A stretch of 12,132 nt of DNA from an uncultured Eubacteriales bacterium. Its GTDB lineage: Bacteria > Bacillota > Clostridia > UBA1381 > UMGS1253. The DNA is taken from the NCBI GenBank assembly GCA_900550065.1, contig URQR01000046.1:1-12132 (forward strand). Direction: 5' to 3'. How positions within the stretch are numbered: position 1 is the first letter of the stretch; each line of letters starts with the position of its first letter. Below the pieces are notes generated by a model that searched no databases, had not been told where the DNA came from, and saw only the letters and a program-made list of their open reading frames with translations. Shown here piece by piece: positions 1 to 5,508 of this stretch. A program made the translations under genes and the position numbers.

Positions 1-2
1 TG

Positions 3-37
3 TGGGTTTGTATACAACCCCATAAATCCCCTATAAA
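3..37 (+). promoter_or_regulatory. Probable promoter of the VanZ gene with an inverted repeat over the -35
   Basis: A sigma-A-like pair, TTGTAT (8-13) and TATAAA (32-37), is separated by 18 bases and points at the VanZ gene at 107. The -35 lies inside a near-perfect inverted repeat, TGGGTTTGTA (3-12) and TACAACCCCA (13-22), with one mismatch between the arms. Such placement is typical of a repressor operator, but no regulator gene is visible nearby. It could also be the tail of a structure belonging to an upstream gene cut off by the window edge. Confidence 0.4.
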
Positions 38-41
38 GCGG

Positions 42-66
42 AGCTCACCCCTCACCACGGTGAGCT
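42..66 (+). repeat. Short hairpin in the VanZ leader
   Basis: AGCTCACC (42-49) pairs with GGTGAGCT (59-66), an 8-bp perfect stem with a 9-base loop. It lies between the predicted promoter and the ribosome binding site (GAGGAGG at 91-97). There is no T-run after it, so it is not an obvious intrinsic terminator. It may be a 5' mRNA stabiliser or chance. Confidence 0.35.
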
Positions 67-106
67 TCTGCATTTTCGGGGAAAACTGCAGAGGAGGAAC
101 CTTATT

Positions 107-757
107 ATGTTGTTTGAAATTTTAGCGGCGCTGAGCCAATGCACGAGCACATTGCTTTTATTCCTTGTCTGGGAAGTTTTTTTCATTGTGTATGCGCACA
201 AAAGAGAAATTAAGCCACCCATTCTACATATCGCAGGCGTTGCAATATTTTTGTTTTTCGTCACGGCAATGCTGACGGTGGCGGGTGTACCGAATATAGA
301 AACCTTCCGCATCGACCCGGAAATGTATACAGTTAATTTCCAGCTCTTTGAAAGCTGGTCCGAGTTTCAGGGCTTATACATAGCGAATATTATCATGTTT
401 GTCCCGCTCGGGTTTTTAGTCCCGCTTTTATGGCCGCGCTATGGGCGCGTGTGGAAGGTACTGCTGTTTTGTCTTGCGTTTTCACTGATAATTGAGATAA
501 TGCAGCTCTTTAATCACCGCGCGACAGACGTGGACGATTTACTAATGAATACGATTGGCGGCGTTGTCGGATATGGGATTTATAAGGCGGTAGCCTTGAT
601 TGGCGGAAAAGCTGTCCGCGTGTTTCAAACGCCGACCGATAAAAACGCCCCATACCCGTTCCGGTATGAGGCTGTGATTCTAATTTTATGCGTCCTGCTT
701 TTGCAGTTTTTTGTTGACCCGTTCCTGCCGCCGCTTATTGCGGCCCCTGCTTTATAG
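107..757 (+). CDS. VanZ-family integral membrane protein
   Basis: Encodes 216 residues, mostly hydrophobic, with about six membrane spans (roughly 13-30, 40-60, 91-109, 116-135, 146-165, 188-205). The VanZ signature is visible: an Asn-Ile-x-Met-Phe-x-Pro-Leu-Gly stretch at 94-102, then an Ile-Glu-x-x-Gln run (129-133) leading into Arg-x-x-Asp-x-Asp-Asp-x-x-x-Asn-x-x-Gly (138-151). VanZ proteins are membrane proteins, one of which gives low-level teicoplanin resistance; the biochemical activity of most members is unknown, and many Firmicutes carry several unlinked to van genes. There are no vanHAX-type genes here, so a resistance role should not be assumed. The ATG at 107 is supported by GAGGAGG nine bases upstream. 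The 3' end overlaps the convergent DUF6320-like gene by 6 bp, leaving no room for a terminator between them. Confidence 0.88.
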   Translation: MLFEILAALSQCTSTLLLFLVWEVFFIVYAHKREIKPPILHIAGVAIFLFFVTAMLTVAGVPNIETFRIDPEMYTVNFQLFESWSEFQGLYIANIIMFVPLGFLVPLLWPRYGRVWKVLLFCLAFSLIIEIMQLFNHRATDVDDLLMNTIGGVVGYGIYKAVALIGGKAVRVFQTPTDKNAPYPFRYEAVILILCVLLLQFFVDPFLPPLIAAPAL

Positions 758-1411
758 GTGCAGCCGGCGCGCAAGCTCAAGGCGCATGCTGCGCCCTTCA
801 AACACAATCAATGCGGCAAGCGATATCACGCTCAGCGCAACACAAAGGATAGACGGAAGGACGGTTGTCAGCGCGCCGGTCAAATATAGAATCAGAGGCG
901 CAATGCAAAACACAATATCGGATACGAGGCAGATGATGTATTCACTGGCAGGTATTTTTAAAACGCGTGCAAGAATAAACATGGCGAGCATTGCAACACC
1001 GCACGCGATAGGAAGTACATAGTCGATTGACCAGCCGTGCCAGCCCGTGACCGCGTCCCATACGATGCTCAAAAGCGAGATGAGTATGACCTGCCACGTG
1101 ATATTCGACGCGATTTTGTGCCGCTTTTTGATACCTAACGAAACCATAAGCCATAGGCACGCGATGCCCAGTACGGCAAAGGCCGCCCAAAATGTCTTTG
1201 TCGGTACGATTAGGTTGATTGCGACACAGATGACCGCTGCGGCGATTGCGCCAAACATCAGCAGCTTGAAAAACAGTGCAAACTGCTTATAAATGGTCGG
1301 TATATCGGGAAAAACGTCCGGCGTGGAGCTGCCCTCGAGTTCATTTTGGCACAGGGGGCAGCGCGTCCGCGTACCACGAACCGAAACCTTGCATTTGTCA
1401 CAGTATTTCAT
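752..1411 (-). CDS. Zinc-ribbon, six-span membrane protein (DUF6320-like)
   Basis: 219 residues. The N-terminus is a compact zinc ribbon (Cys4, Cys7, Cys18, Cys21; the second pair is Cys-Pro-Leu-Cys). It is followed by about six membrane helices (roughly 44-69, 74-94, 103-121, 128-151, 157-180, 184-205) and a short basic tail. This organisation, next to an alcohol-acetyltransferase-like gene, matches the family I recall as DUF6320; the exact family number is from memory. Its start codon overlaps the acyltransferase stop (ATGA, 1408-1411), indicating translational coupling, and AGGAGG sits 11 bases upstream inside the acyltransferase gene. The function is not established. From context it may be the membrane partner, scaffold or lipid-handling component of the upstream acyltransferase and hydrolase. 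Confidence 0.8.
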   Translation of the reverse strand: MKYCDKCKVSVRGTRTRCPLCQNELEGSSTPDVFPDIPTIYKQFALFFKLLMFGAIAAAVICVAINLIVPTKTFWAAFAVLGIACLWLMVSLGIKKRHKIASNITWQVILISLLSIVWDAVTGWHGWSIDYVLPIACGVAMLAMFILARVLKIPASEYIICLVSDIVFCIAPLILYLTGALTTVLPSILCVALSVISLAALIVFEGRSMRLELARRLHL

Positions 1412-2736
1412 TTTTCTGCCGCCTCCTTTGGCTTCTTCACTTTTTGTTTCTTTTTTCGTGGCCGCTCGGACGCGTCAACGGCTTTGTCCGGCTGGTTGGC
1501 GAGTATCTCTACCTCGACGCCGCGCGCGGTCAGATGCCGAAAAAACGCGCGCTGGATATCCGTGCTGATATACGGAGCAGTAAAGCTAATGCTGAGCGTA
1601 TCTTGATAGGAGCAGATACAGGCTTGCATCCGATTGGTTGCCGAATAGAGGTCGAAGGCGCAAATTTGCTCACGCAGCGATAGCGGCATCTCAACCACGC
1701 CGACGTTGGAAACCGCGGCTGTGCTGCGCTTCATGGACGCTTGATAGGCAATGCCGAGGCAAAAATCCTTCATCGCCAGCGGCGCAATGCGTGCAAAAAA
1801 ATTGTTCTCGACCGCAGAATAATTGTTAATACTATTTGCTAATTTCTCGGCGGACAAATTGTTCTTCAAATCCGCGCGCACCTTTTCGACAATGCTCTGA
1901 AAAGAGCCGTCCTCTTTACTGAAATCATATTCCACATAAACCAGCCCGAAAAAGTTACGCGCCGACTCGGACGGAAAATATTTGCGCAGATTGACCGGTA
2001 CGGATAGGATGACCGGCCTTTTTTTCGCGCGGGTGGAAAGCTCGCTCCCGATTGCGTCAATCAGGCAGGCGCACAAAAAGCCCGTCAGCGTAGTATTGCA
2101 CGCATGTGCCGCCGCGAGAGCCTGTTTTACATTTGCCCGCCCGGTGATAATCCCGAGCCGGTTTTCCGGATAGGTAAATCCGCTTAGGCTGTATGCCTTT
2201 TTAAAACGCTGCTTCTGCTTTTTTTGTTCGTCGTCATAATATTTTTGAAAGCTGTCGTTCTCCATCTGTGCCTGCGACGCGTCAAAGGGCAGGGGAGGCT
2301 CCTCAATCCCGCAGACAAGCGTGAGGTATTTGATAATAAGCGTCTGCATAAAGCGCATCGCGCCTGTACCGTCTGAAAGTACATGGTACACCTCTAAATT
2401 GATGCGGTTTTGATAGTAGGTCACCTCATAGAGCAGCCCTGTTTCGTTTCTGTTGTAGAGCGGCGCGCACGGCGGCTTATATTCCTGGCGCACCACGGGC
2501 TCAATGTCGCTGTGCTCTAAGTAGTACCAGAACAGCCCATGCTTCATCACATACTGATATACGTCAAAAATTTGAATCGTTTCGCGCAGCGCCTTTGACA
2601 ACAGCTTCTCGTCAATCGGAGAGACCAGTTCGCAGGAAAGGCGGTACACCTGTGTCTCTGCCTTCGAGTCCGCCGACGGGAAGATTTTCGCCGCGTTATC
2701 AAGCTTATTCCAACGGTTTGTCGTTGCCATCCTCAT
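1408..2736 (-). CDS. Alcohol acetyltransferase / condensation-fold acyltransferase
   Basis: Up to 442 residues. It carries the His-x-x-x-Asp-Gly active-site motif of the CoA-dependent acyltransferase/condensation superfamily (His118, Asp122, Gly123, numbered from the first ATG). The second half has the expected Pro-Val-Asn-Leu-Arg and Asn-Phe-Phe-Gly strand region and a Ser-Asn-Val-Gly segment. The N-terminal Lys-Leu-Asp-Asn-Ala-Ala-Lys-Ile-Phe-Pro stretch resembles bacterial proteins annotated as alcohol acetyltransferases. The expected chemistry is acyl transfer from acyl-CoA or acyl-carrier protein to an alcohol, but the substrate cannot be read from sequence. The C-terminal ~25 residues are very rich in Lys/Arg and lie before the membrane-protein partner. 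ATG 2736 lies directly against GGGGGA; ATG 2730, six bases from it, is the better start (440 residues). The gene overlaps the hydrolase by about 30 bases and the zinc-ribbon gene by 4. Confidence 0.83.
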   Translation of the reverse strand: MRMATTNRWNKLDNAAKIFPSADSKAETQVYRLSCELVSPIDEKLLSKALRETIQIFDVYQYVMKHGLFWYYLEHSDIEPVVRQEYKPPCAPLYNRNETGLLYEVTYYQNRINLEVYHVLSDGTGAMRFMQTLIIKYLTLVCGIEEPPLPFDASQAQMENDSFQKYYDDEQKKQKQRFKKAYSLSGFTYPENRLGIITGRANVKQALAAAHACNTTLTGFLCACLIDAIGSELSTRAKKRPVILSVPVNLRKYFPSESARNFFGLVYVEYDFSKEDGSFQSIVEKVRADLKNNLSAEKLANSINNYSAVENNFFARIAPLAMKDFCLGIAYQASMKRSTAAVSNVGVVEMPLSLREQICAFDLYSATNRMQACICSYQDTLSISFTAPYISTDIQRAFFRHLTARGVEVEILANQPDKAVDASERPRKKKQKVKKPKEAAEK

Positions 2737-3721
2737 TCCCCCGATTCGTCCTGTTCTTTTTGGTAATTTGATTTAAAAATTCGGTAAGCTGCTGGTTGCG
2801 CGGCCTTCCATTTAAAAAAGCGCTGATATAGCCATAACATTCCTTTACCTGTGAAAAACGCAGCGGCAGGGAAAAGAAGCCGTGCAGCGCGTCGCTCACA
2901 CGGTACAGCGTCACTGTATTACCGGCCTGCCTCAGCCTTTCGGCGTAGGCCTCGCCCTCGTCGCGCAGCGGGTCGTACTGCGCTGTAATTACAAGCGTAT
3001 CCGGCTGCCCGGATAAATCCTGCGCCAAAAGCGGCGCAAAGTAGGGGCTATTATAATCGTCCGGGTTTTGAATATACAGCGCAAGATAGTCGCGAATCCG
3101 CTTCGATGTAAGCAGGTAATCGTAGCCGTTTTCCTTAACAGAAGGATACGGCGATGCGTCCGAGTGGTCGTTGTACGTCGCAGGATAAATCAAAATCTGT
3201 TTTGCTATGGTAAATTCCTTGCGCTGTGCCGCCATCAGGCTGACCACGGCGGCGAGGTTACCGCCTGCGCTGTCGCCGACAAGGGTAATCCCCTCCGGTG
3301 CGGCGCCGAGCAACTCGCTGTTTTGATAGATTTCTTTGGCGGCCGCATAACAGTCCTCCGGCGCACAAGGGAACGGATACTCCGGCGCAAGGCGATAGTC
3401 GACGCTGACGACGCGCCGCCCGGTCATGCGCGCCATGTCGGCGCATACGCGCGAATAGCTCTCGATGCTGCCCTTGACCCATCCGCCGCCGTGGAAAAAC
3501 AGCAGGATTTCGTCCGAACGCTGTGCATCGGGCGTAAAAATCCGCACAGGTATCGTCGCCCCGTTCGCCTTAATCACATGGTCCCAGCCCTTATAGGCGG
3601 GCGGGAGCGGCGGCTGCGATAGGTTTTGGATCAGCCGACTCACTTTATAATTTTTTTTAATATCAATGTCCGCATACGACAGCGCGCGCAGCGCGGCCAG
3701 CATAAACTTGTTGATTGCCAT
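2705..3721 (-). CDS. Alpha/beta hydrolase, hormone-sensitive-lipase (family IV) esterase
   Basis: 338 residues with every hallmark of the HSL/acetyl-esterase family: the oxyanion-hole His-Gly-Gly-Gly-Trp (77-81), nucleophile elbow Gly-Asp-Ser-Ala-Gly (149-153, Ser151), acid Asp250 in Tyr-Asp-Pro-Leu-Arg-Asp-Glu, and catalytic His280 in Ala-Leu-His-Gly-Phe. It also has the Asp-Tyr-Arg-Leu-Ala-Pro-Glu stretch (108-114) typical of the family. These enzymes hydrolyse short- to medium-chain acyl esters. No signal peptide is seen, so it is probably cytosolic. The start at 3721 has AAAGGA eight bases upstream and a strong promoter. It is the first gene of the operon; its last ~30 bases encode the start of the acyltransferase, so an esterase and an ester-forming enzyme are made together. 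The C-terminal ~35 residues, past the fold, are polar and look disordered. Confidence 0.93.
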   Translation of the reverse strand: MAINKFMLAALRALSYADIDIKKNYKVSRLIQNLSQPPLPPAYKGWDHVIKANGATIPVRIFTPDAQRSDEILLFFHGGGWVKGSIESYSRVCADMARMTGRRVVSVDYRLAPEYPFPCAPEDCYAAAKEIYQNSELLGAAPEGITLVGDSAGGNLAAVVSLMAAQRKEFTIAKQILIYPATYNDHSDASPYPSVKENGYDYLLTSKRIRDYLALYIQNPDDYNSPYFAPLLAQDLSGQPDTLVITAQYDPLRDEGEAYAERLRQAGNTVTLYRVSDALHGFFSLPLRFSQVKECYGYISAFLNGRPRNQQLTEFLNQITKKNRTNRGNEDGNDKPLE

Positions 3722-3763
3722 TGTGTTTGTCCTTTCTATAAAGGCGCTTTTGCACCTATTTCT

Positions 3764-3792
3764 ATTGTAAAAGCTTTACAGTCAAAAGTCAA
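3764..3792 (-). promoter_or_regulatory. Promoter of the hydrolase/acyltransferase/zinc-ribbon operon
   Basis: Reading the minus strand, TTGACT (3792-3787) and TACAAT (3769-3764) are separated by exactly 17 bases, a near-consensus sigma-A promoter. Transcription would begin about 35 bases ahead of the hydrolase start codon at 3721. A small GC hairpin lies in the leader, but no known riboswitch was recognised. Confidence 0.75.
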
Positions 3793-3813
3793 CGGAATCA
3801 GGATATTGTTTAC

Positions 3814-3839
3814 AAAAAGGACACGCATATACATGCGTG
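3814..3839 (-). terminator. Intrinsic terminator after the YdcZ-like transporter
   Basis: On the minus strand a perfect 7-bp stem, CACGCAT with ATGCGTG (3839-3833 and 3828-3822, loop of 4), is followed after three bases by five Ts (3818-3814). It lies about 25 bases beyond the transporter stop and immediately before the hydrolase promoter, so it separates the two transcription units. Confidence 0.6.
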
Positions 3840-3863
3840 CCTCTAAAATATGCTTTTGCGCGG

Positions 3864-4301
3864 CTATTTAATTTTAAAAACCAAGACGCCACCAATCATC
3901 ATTGCGATGCCGATGTATTTTGTCCACCCAAACGCCACCCGCTCGCTGCCAAACAGCCCAAACGCATCAATCAGCGCGGCGACAAGCAGCTGTGAAATCA
4001 GAATTGTGCTGATTGCAACAGTTGGACTCAGGCCCTTGATACTGAGCATTACCGTAATCGTAATAACAAGGCCGAGGACGCCGCCGAGCAGGTAATATTT
4101 TTCGACGTTGACGATCTCTTTAAAACCGCCCTTGCCCATAATTAGCACGGCGACGATAGAGAGTAAAAACGCCGTGCCCTGTACAAAAACATTTGATTCA
4201 TAAAGCCCAATTTTTTCAGAAAGGCGTGTGTTAAATACGCCCTGTATGCTCATCGCCGCCCCGGCGATTATACTAAACAAAAACCCAATCAAAACCTGCA
4301 C
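3864..4301 (-). CDS. YdcZ-like (DUF606) small drug/metabolite-type transporter
   Basis: About 145 residues with five membrane spans (roughly 3-20, 36-56, 70-88, 94-114, 127-143), the usual length and layout of the YdcZ/DUF606 half-size members of the drug/metabolite transporter superfamily. Visible family features are the first helix ending in Gln-Gly-x-x-Asn (20-24), the Gly-Gly-x-x-Gly at 73-77, and the final helix with Met-Met-Ile-Gly-Gly-Val. Members often work as pairs or dimers; here only one copy is present and its substrate is unknown. There is no ATG: the longest start is GTG 4301, only one base from AAAGGG, while TTG 4292 sits ten bases from it, a more normal spacing, and would still keep the first helix intact. 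It lies downstream of DUF1540 on the same strand. Confidence 0.8.
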   Translation of the reverse strand: MQVLIGFLFSIIAGAAMSIQGVFNTRLSEKIGLYESNVFVQGTAFLLSIVAVLIMGKGGFKEIVNVEKYYLLGGVLGLVITITVMLSIKGLSPTVAISTILISQLLVAALIDAFGLFGSERVAFGWTKYIGIAMMIGGVLVFKIK

Positions 4302-4323
4302 ACCCTTTCTATTCTATGTAAGC

Positions 4324-4364
4324 CGCAGCAGTATTTTAAACAAGACGTTTAAAAGGCTGCTGCG
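4324..4364 (-). repeat. Long two-part hairpin between DUF1540 and the transporter
   Basis: CGCAGCAG (4324-4331) pairs with CTGCTGCG (4357-4364) and, after a 2x2 internal loop, TTTTAAAC (4334-4341) pairs with GTTTAAAA (4347-4354) around a 5-base loop. That makes 16 paired bases in 41. On the minus strand the T-run is on the 5' side, not after the stem, so it is not a standard terminator for DUF1540. It could be an mRNA-stabilising or processing hairpin, or a factor-dependent stop. Confidence 0.6.
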
Positions 4365-4378
4365 AAAAAGCTACATTA

Positions 4379-4546
4379 TTAGCCCTTTAATTCAAAGGAC
4401 TGGCAGTCTGTGCACTGGTCCACCGTCGGGTGCGCCTCGTGCGTGCCTACATGAATCTTTTCAAGCGAGCAGTAATCTTCCTTATCGCAGTGGTATCTGC
4501 ACTGCTGTACGCTACAGCCAATGCAGCGGTTTGCTTTACATGACAT
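4379..4546 (-). CDS. Small Cys-rich DUF1540-family protein
   Basis: A 55-residue protein read directly from the minus strand. It has eight cysteines (3, 8, 11, 16, 20, 26, 45, 48) arranged as Cys-x-x-Cys, Cys-x3-Cys and a closing Cys-Thr-Asp-Cys. The Ser-Val-Gln-x-Cys-Arg-Tyr-His core followed by Cys, Ile-x-Val-Gly and a terminal Cys-x-x-Cys-x-Ser-Phe is the DUF1540 pattern. DUF1540 proteins are small, probably metal-binding, common in spore-forming Firmicutes and of unknown function. The start is secure: AGGAGG lies seven bases before the ATG at 4546. It is expressed divergently from the 70-residue gene and may be co-transcribed with the transporter downstream. Confidence 0.85.
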   Translation of the reverse strand: MSCKANRCIGCSVQQCRYHCDKEDYCSLEKIHVGTHEAHPTVDQCTDCQSFELKG

Positions 4547-4599
4547 ATCATTCACCTCCTTATGGATTTAGCATAACCCGCGCCGAATTGTTTTATTCT

Positions 4600-4627
4600 T
4601 TCATAAATTTGTTAAAACTATTGTCAA
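4600..4627 (-). promoter_or_regulatory. Probable DUF1540 promoter
   Basis: On the minus strand TTGACA (4627-4622) and TATGAA (4605-4600) are 16 bases apart. The -35 is a perfect consensus and the -10 is moderate. The -35 overlaps, base for base, that of the oppositely directed promoter at 4621-4650. Confidence 0.5.
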
Positions 4628-4650
4628 AGGGGAGGGTTATCGCATATAAT
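4621..4650 (+). promoter_or_regulatory. Promoter of the 70-residue helical protein
   Basis: TTGTCA (4621-4626) and a perfect TATAAT (4645-4650) are 18 bases apart. Transcription would start near 4657, about 40 bases ahead of the ATG at 4699. Confidence 0.7.
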
Positions 4651-4698
4651 TAAAATTGAGTACGGCAAAAATGATTTTAAGACCGGAGGTTTCGCGAT

Positions 4699-4911
4699 AT
4701 GGATTTGAAAAATGGAAAGATAAAGGTGCGCGAGGTGCTCGAACATCCGAAGGCAATGGCGATTTTTGAGCGTGAATTCGGCGAGCTGGCGCATAGCCCG
4801 ATGATTCAGTTTGCGAGTAATATGCCGCTTTCAAAGGTGATAAAGATGGCGCGCGGCAAGGTCGACGATACGCAGATTGAGCGTATACTCAATGAACTAT
4901 CTGAAATTTAA
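4699..4911 (+). CDS. Small all-helical protein, function unknown
   Basis: 70 residues, predicted from composition to be a compact bundle of about four helices with no membrane segment and no cysteines. The pattern, an Asp-x-Leu-x-x-Gly-Lys-x-Lys opening, a central Pro-Met-Ile-Gln-Phe stretch near residue 35 and a closing Ile-Glu-Arg-Ile-Leu-Asn-Glu-Leu, resembles the short helical domain found at the C-terminus of some Firmicute glycoside hydrolases and other enzymes. That comparison is from memory and weak. GGAGG eight to nine bases upstream, a consensus promoter and its own terminator make it a confident real, monocistronic gene. What it does cannot be read from the sequence. Confidence 0.78.
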   Translation: MDLKNGKIKVREVLEHPKAMAIFEREFGELAHSPMIQFASNMPLSKVIKMARGKVDDTQIERILNELSEI

Positions 4912-4922
4912 GACGGGTACAT

Positions 4923-4954
4923 AAAAAACGCAGACTTACTGTCTGCGTTTTTTT
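4923..4954. terminator. Bidirectional intrinsic terminator
   Basis: A 13-bp perfect stem (4923-4935 with 4941-4953, loop TTACT) is flanked by A and T runs on its two sides, so it can end transcription from both directions. It serves the convergent 70-residue gene (stop at 4911) and the YflT-like gene, whose stop codon (4953-4955) is within the outer edge of the stem. Confidence 0.88.
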
Positions 4955-5402
4955 AGTGTAGGCGGATACGGTATGCGCCGCATAAGCGCAGGATATTTTC
5001 CGCCTTTCCTTCGCCGTCGTCGTCAGCATGCATGGTTAGCACCACGGAGGCGCCGCTCACGTCTTCTTTTTCATGCGGGAGGCTCTCTGTCGACTTGATA
5101 CTGAATTTGTGGTTTGCGTGCAGCCCGTTATCGGCAACGATTGCCGTGGTGTTTGGGAGCGGGTACGGCGTAATAGAGGGTGTGGTGTCGGCGGGGAAGG
5201 CGTTGTATGCAAACCCTGTCGAACTGCCGAGTACGTCGCGTTTTGTGTTCTCAAATGTTTGCGCAATTAAGCTTTTCCCCGCGGAGTGGAGCGTTACCGC
5301 GCTGATGTCGATGTGTTCGTTTTCAAGCGACGTAATTGCGTTTTGTGCCGCATCTTCATTATAAAAAATTGCTTCAAGCATTCTTGCCATTTGCTTCACC
5401 AT
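4953..5402 (-). CDS. YflT/general-stress-17M-like small protein
   Basis: About 145-149 residues. The N-terminal part (Met-Leu-Glu-Ala-Ile-Phe-Tyr-Asn-Glu-Asp-Ala-Ala-Gln-Asn-Ala-Ile) is like the flavour-protein N-domain of heat-induced stress proteins such as YflT, in which a beta strand is followed by a helix that begins Ala-x-x-Ala. The rest is polar, with an acidic Asp-Asp-Asp-Gly-Glu loop near the C-terminus and no membrane segment. The family link is tentative. The frame is open up to an ATG at 5468, but a plausible promoter (5425-5452) lies inside that extension, so translation probably begins at ATG 5402, GTG 5399 or ATG 5390; AAAAAGGA precedes them. The gene ends in the shared terminator and follows the M14 carboxypeptidase on the same strand. 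Confidence 0.65.
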   Translation of the reverse strand: MVKQMARMLEAIFYNEDAAQNAITSLENEHIDISAVTLHSAGKSLIAQTFENTKRDVLGSSTGFAYNAFPADTTPSITPYPLPNTTAIVADNGLHANHKFSIKSTESLPHEKEDVSGASVVLTMHADDDGEGKAENILRLCGAYRIRLH

Positions 5403-5424
5403 TCCTTTTTTATTTGCTGGTTTT

Positions 5425-5452
5425 AGTATGCTTGAAACGAGGGAAAATACAA
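5425..5452 (-). promoter_or_regulatory. Possible promoter of the YflT-like gene
   Basis: On the minus strand TTGTAT (5452-5447) and CATACT (5430-5425) are 16 bases apart. Both boxes are moderate matches. No GTTT...GGGTA pattern of a general-stress sigma factor was seen. Confidence 0.35.
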
Positions 5453-5508
5453 CACAAAAAATTTTCATAAAATAACAAAATCAGTTTAAAAGACAGGTTG
5501 TGAAACCG

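Noticed and set aside
107..757. A glycopeptide-resistance locus
   Set aside because: Only a VanZ-family protein is present, with no VanH, VanA/B, VanX, VanR or VanS genes nearby; VanZ homologues are common outside resistance clusters.
1408..2736. A nonribosomal peptide synthetase fragment
   Set aside because: The condensation-like motif is present, but there is no adenylation or carrier domain and the length fits a stand-alone acyltransferase.
3068..3622. A 184-codon plus-strand frame opposite the alpha/beta hydrolase
   Set aside because: Antisense to a gene with all catalytic motifs; Arg/Val-rich composition and no start signals.
5403..5468. A 22-residue hydrophobic N-terminal extension (signal-like) on the YflT-like protein
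   Set aside because: A promoter-like pair lies within it and no ribosome binding site precedes the ATG at 5468, so it is probably untranslated leader.
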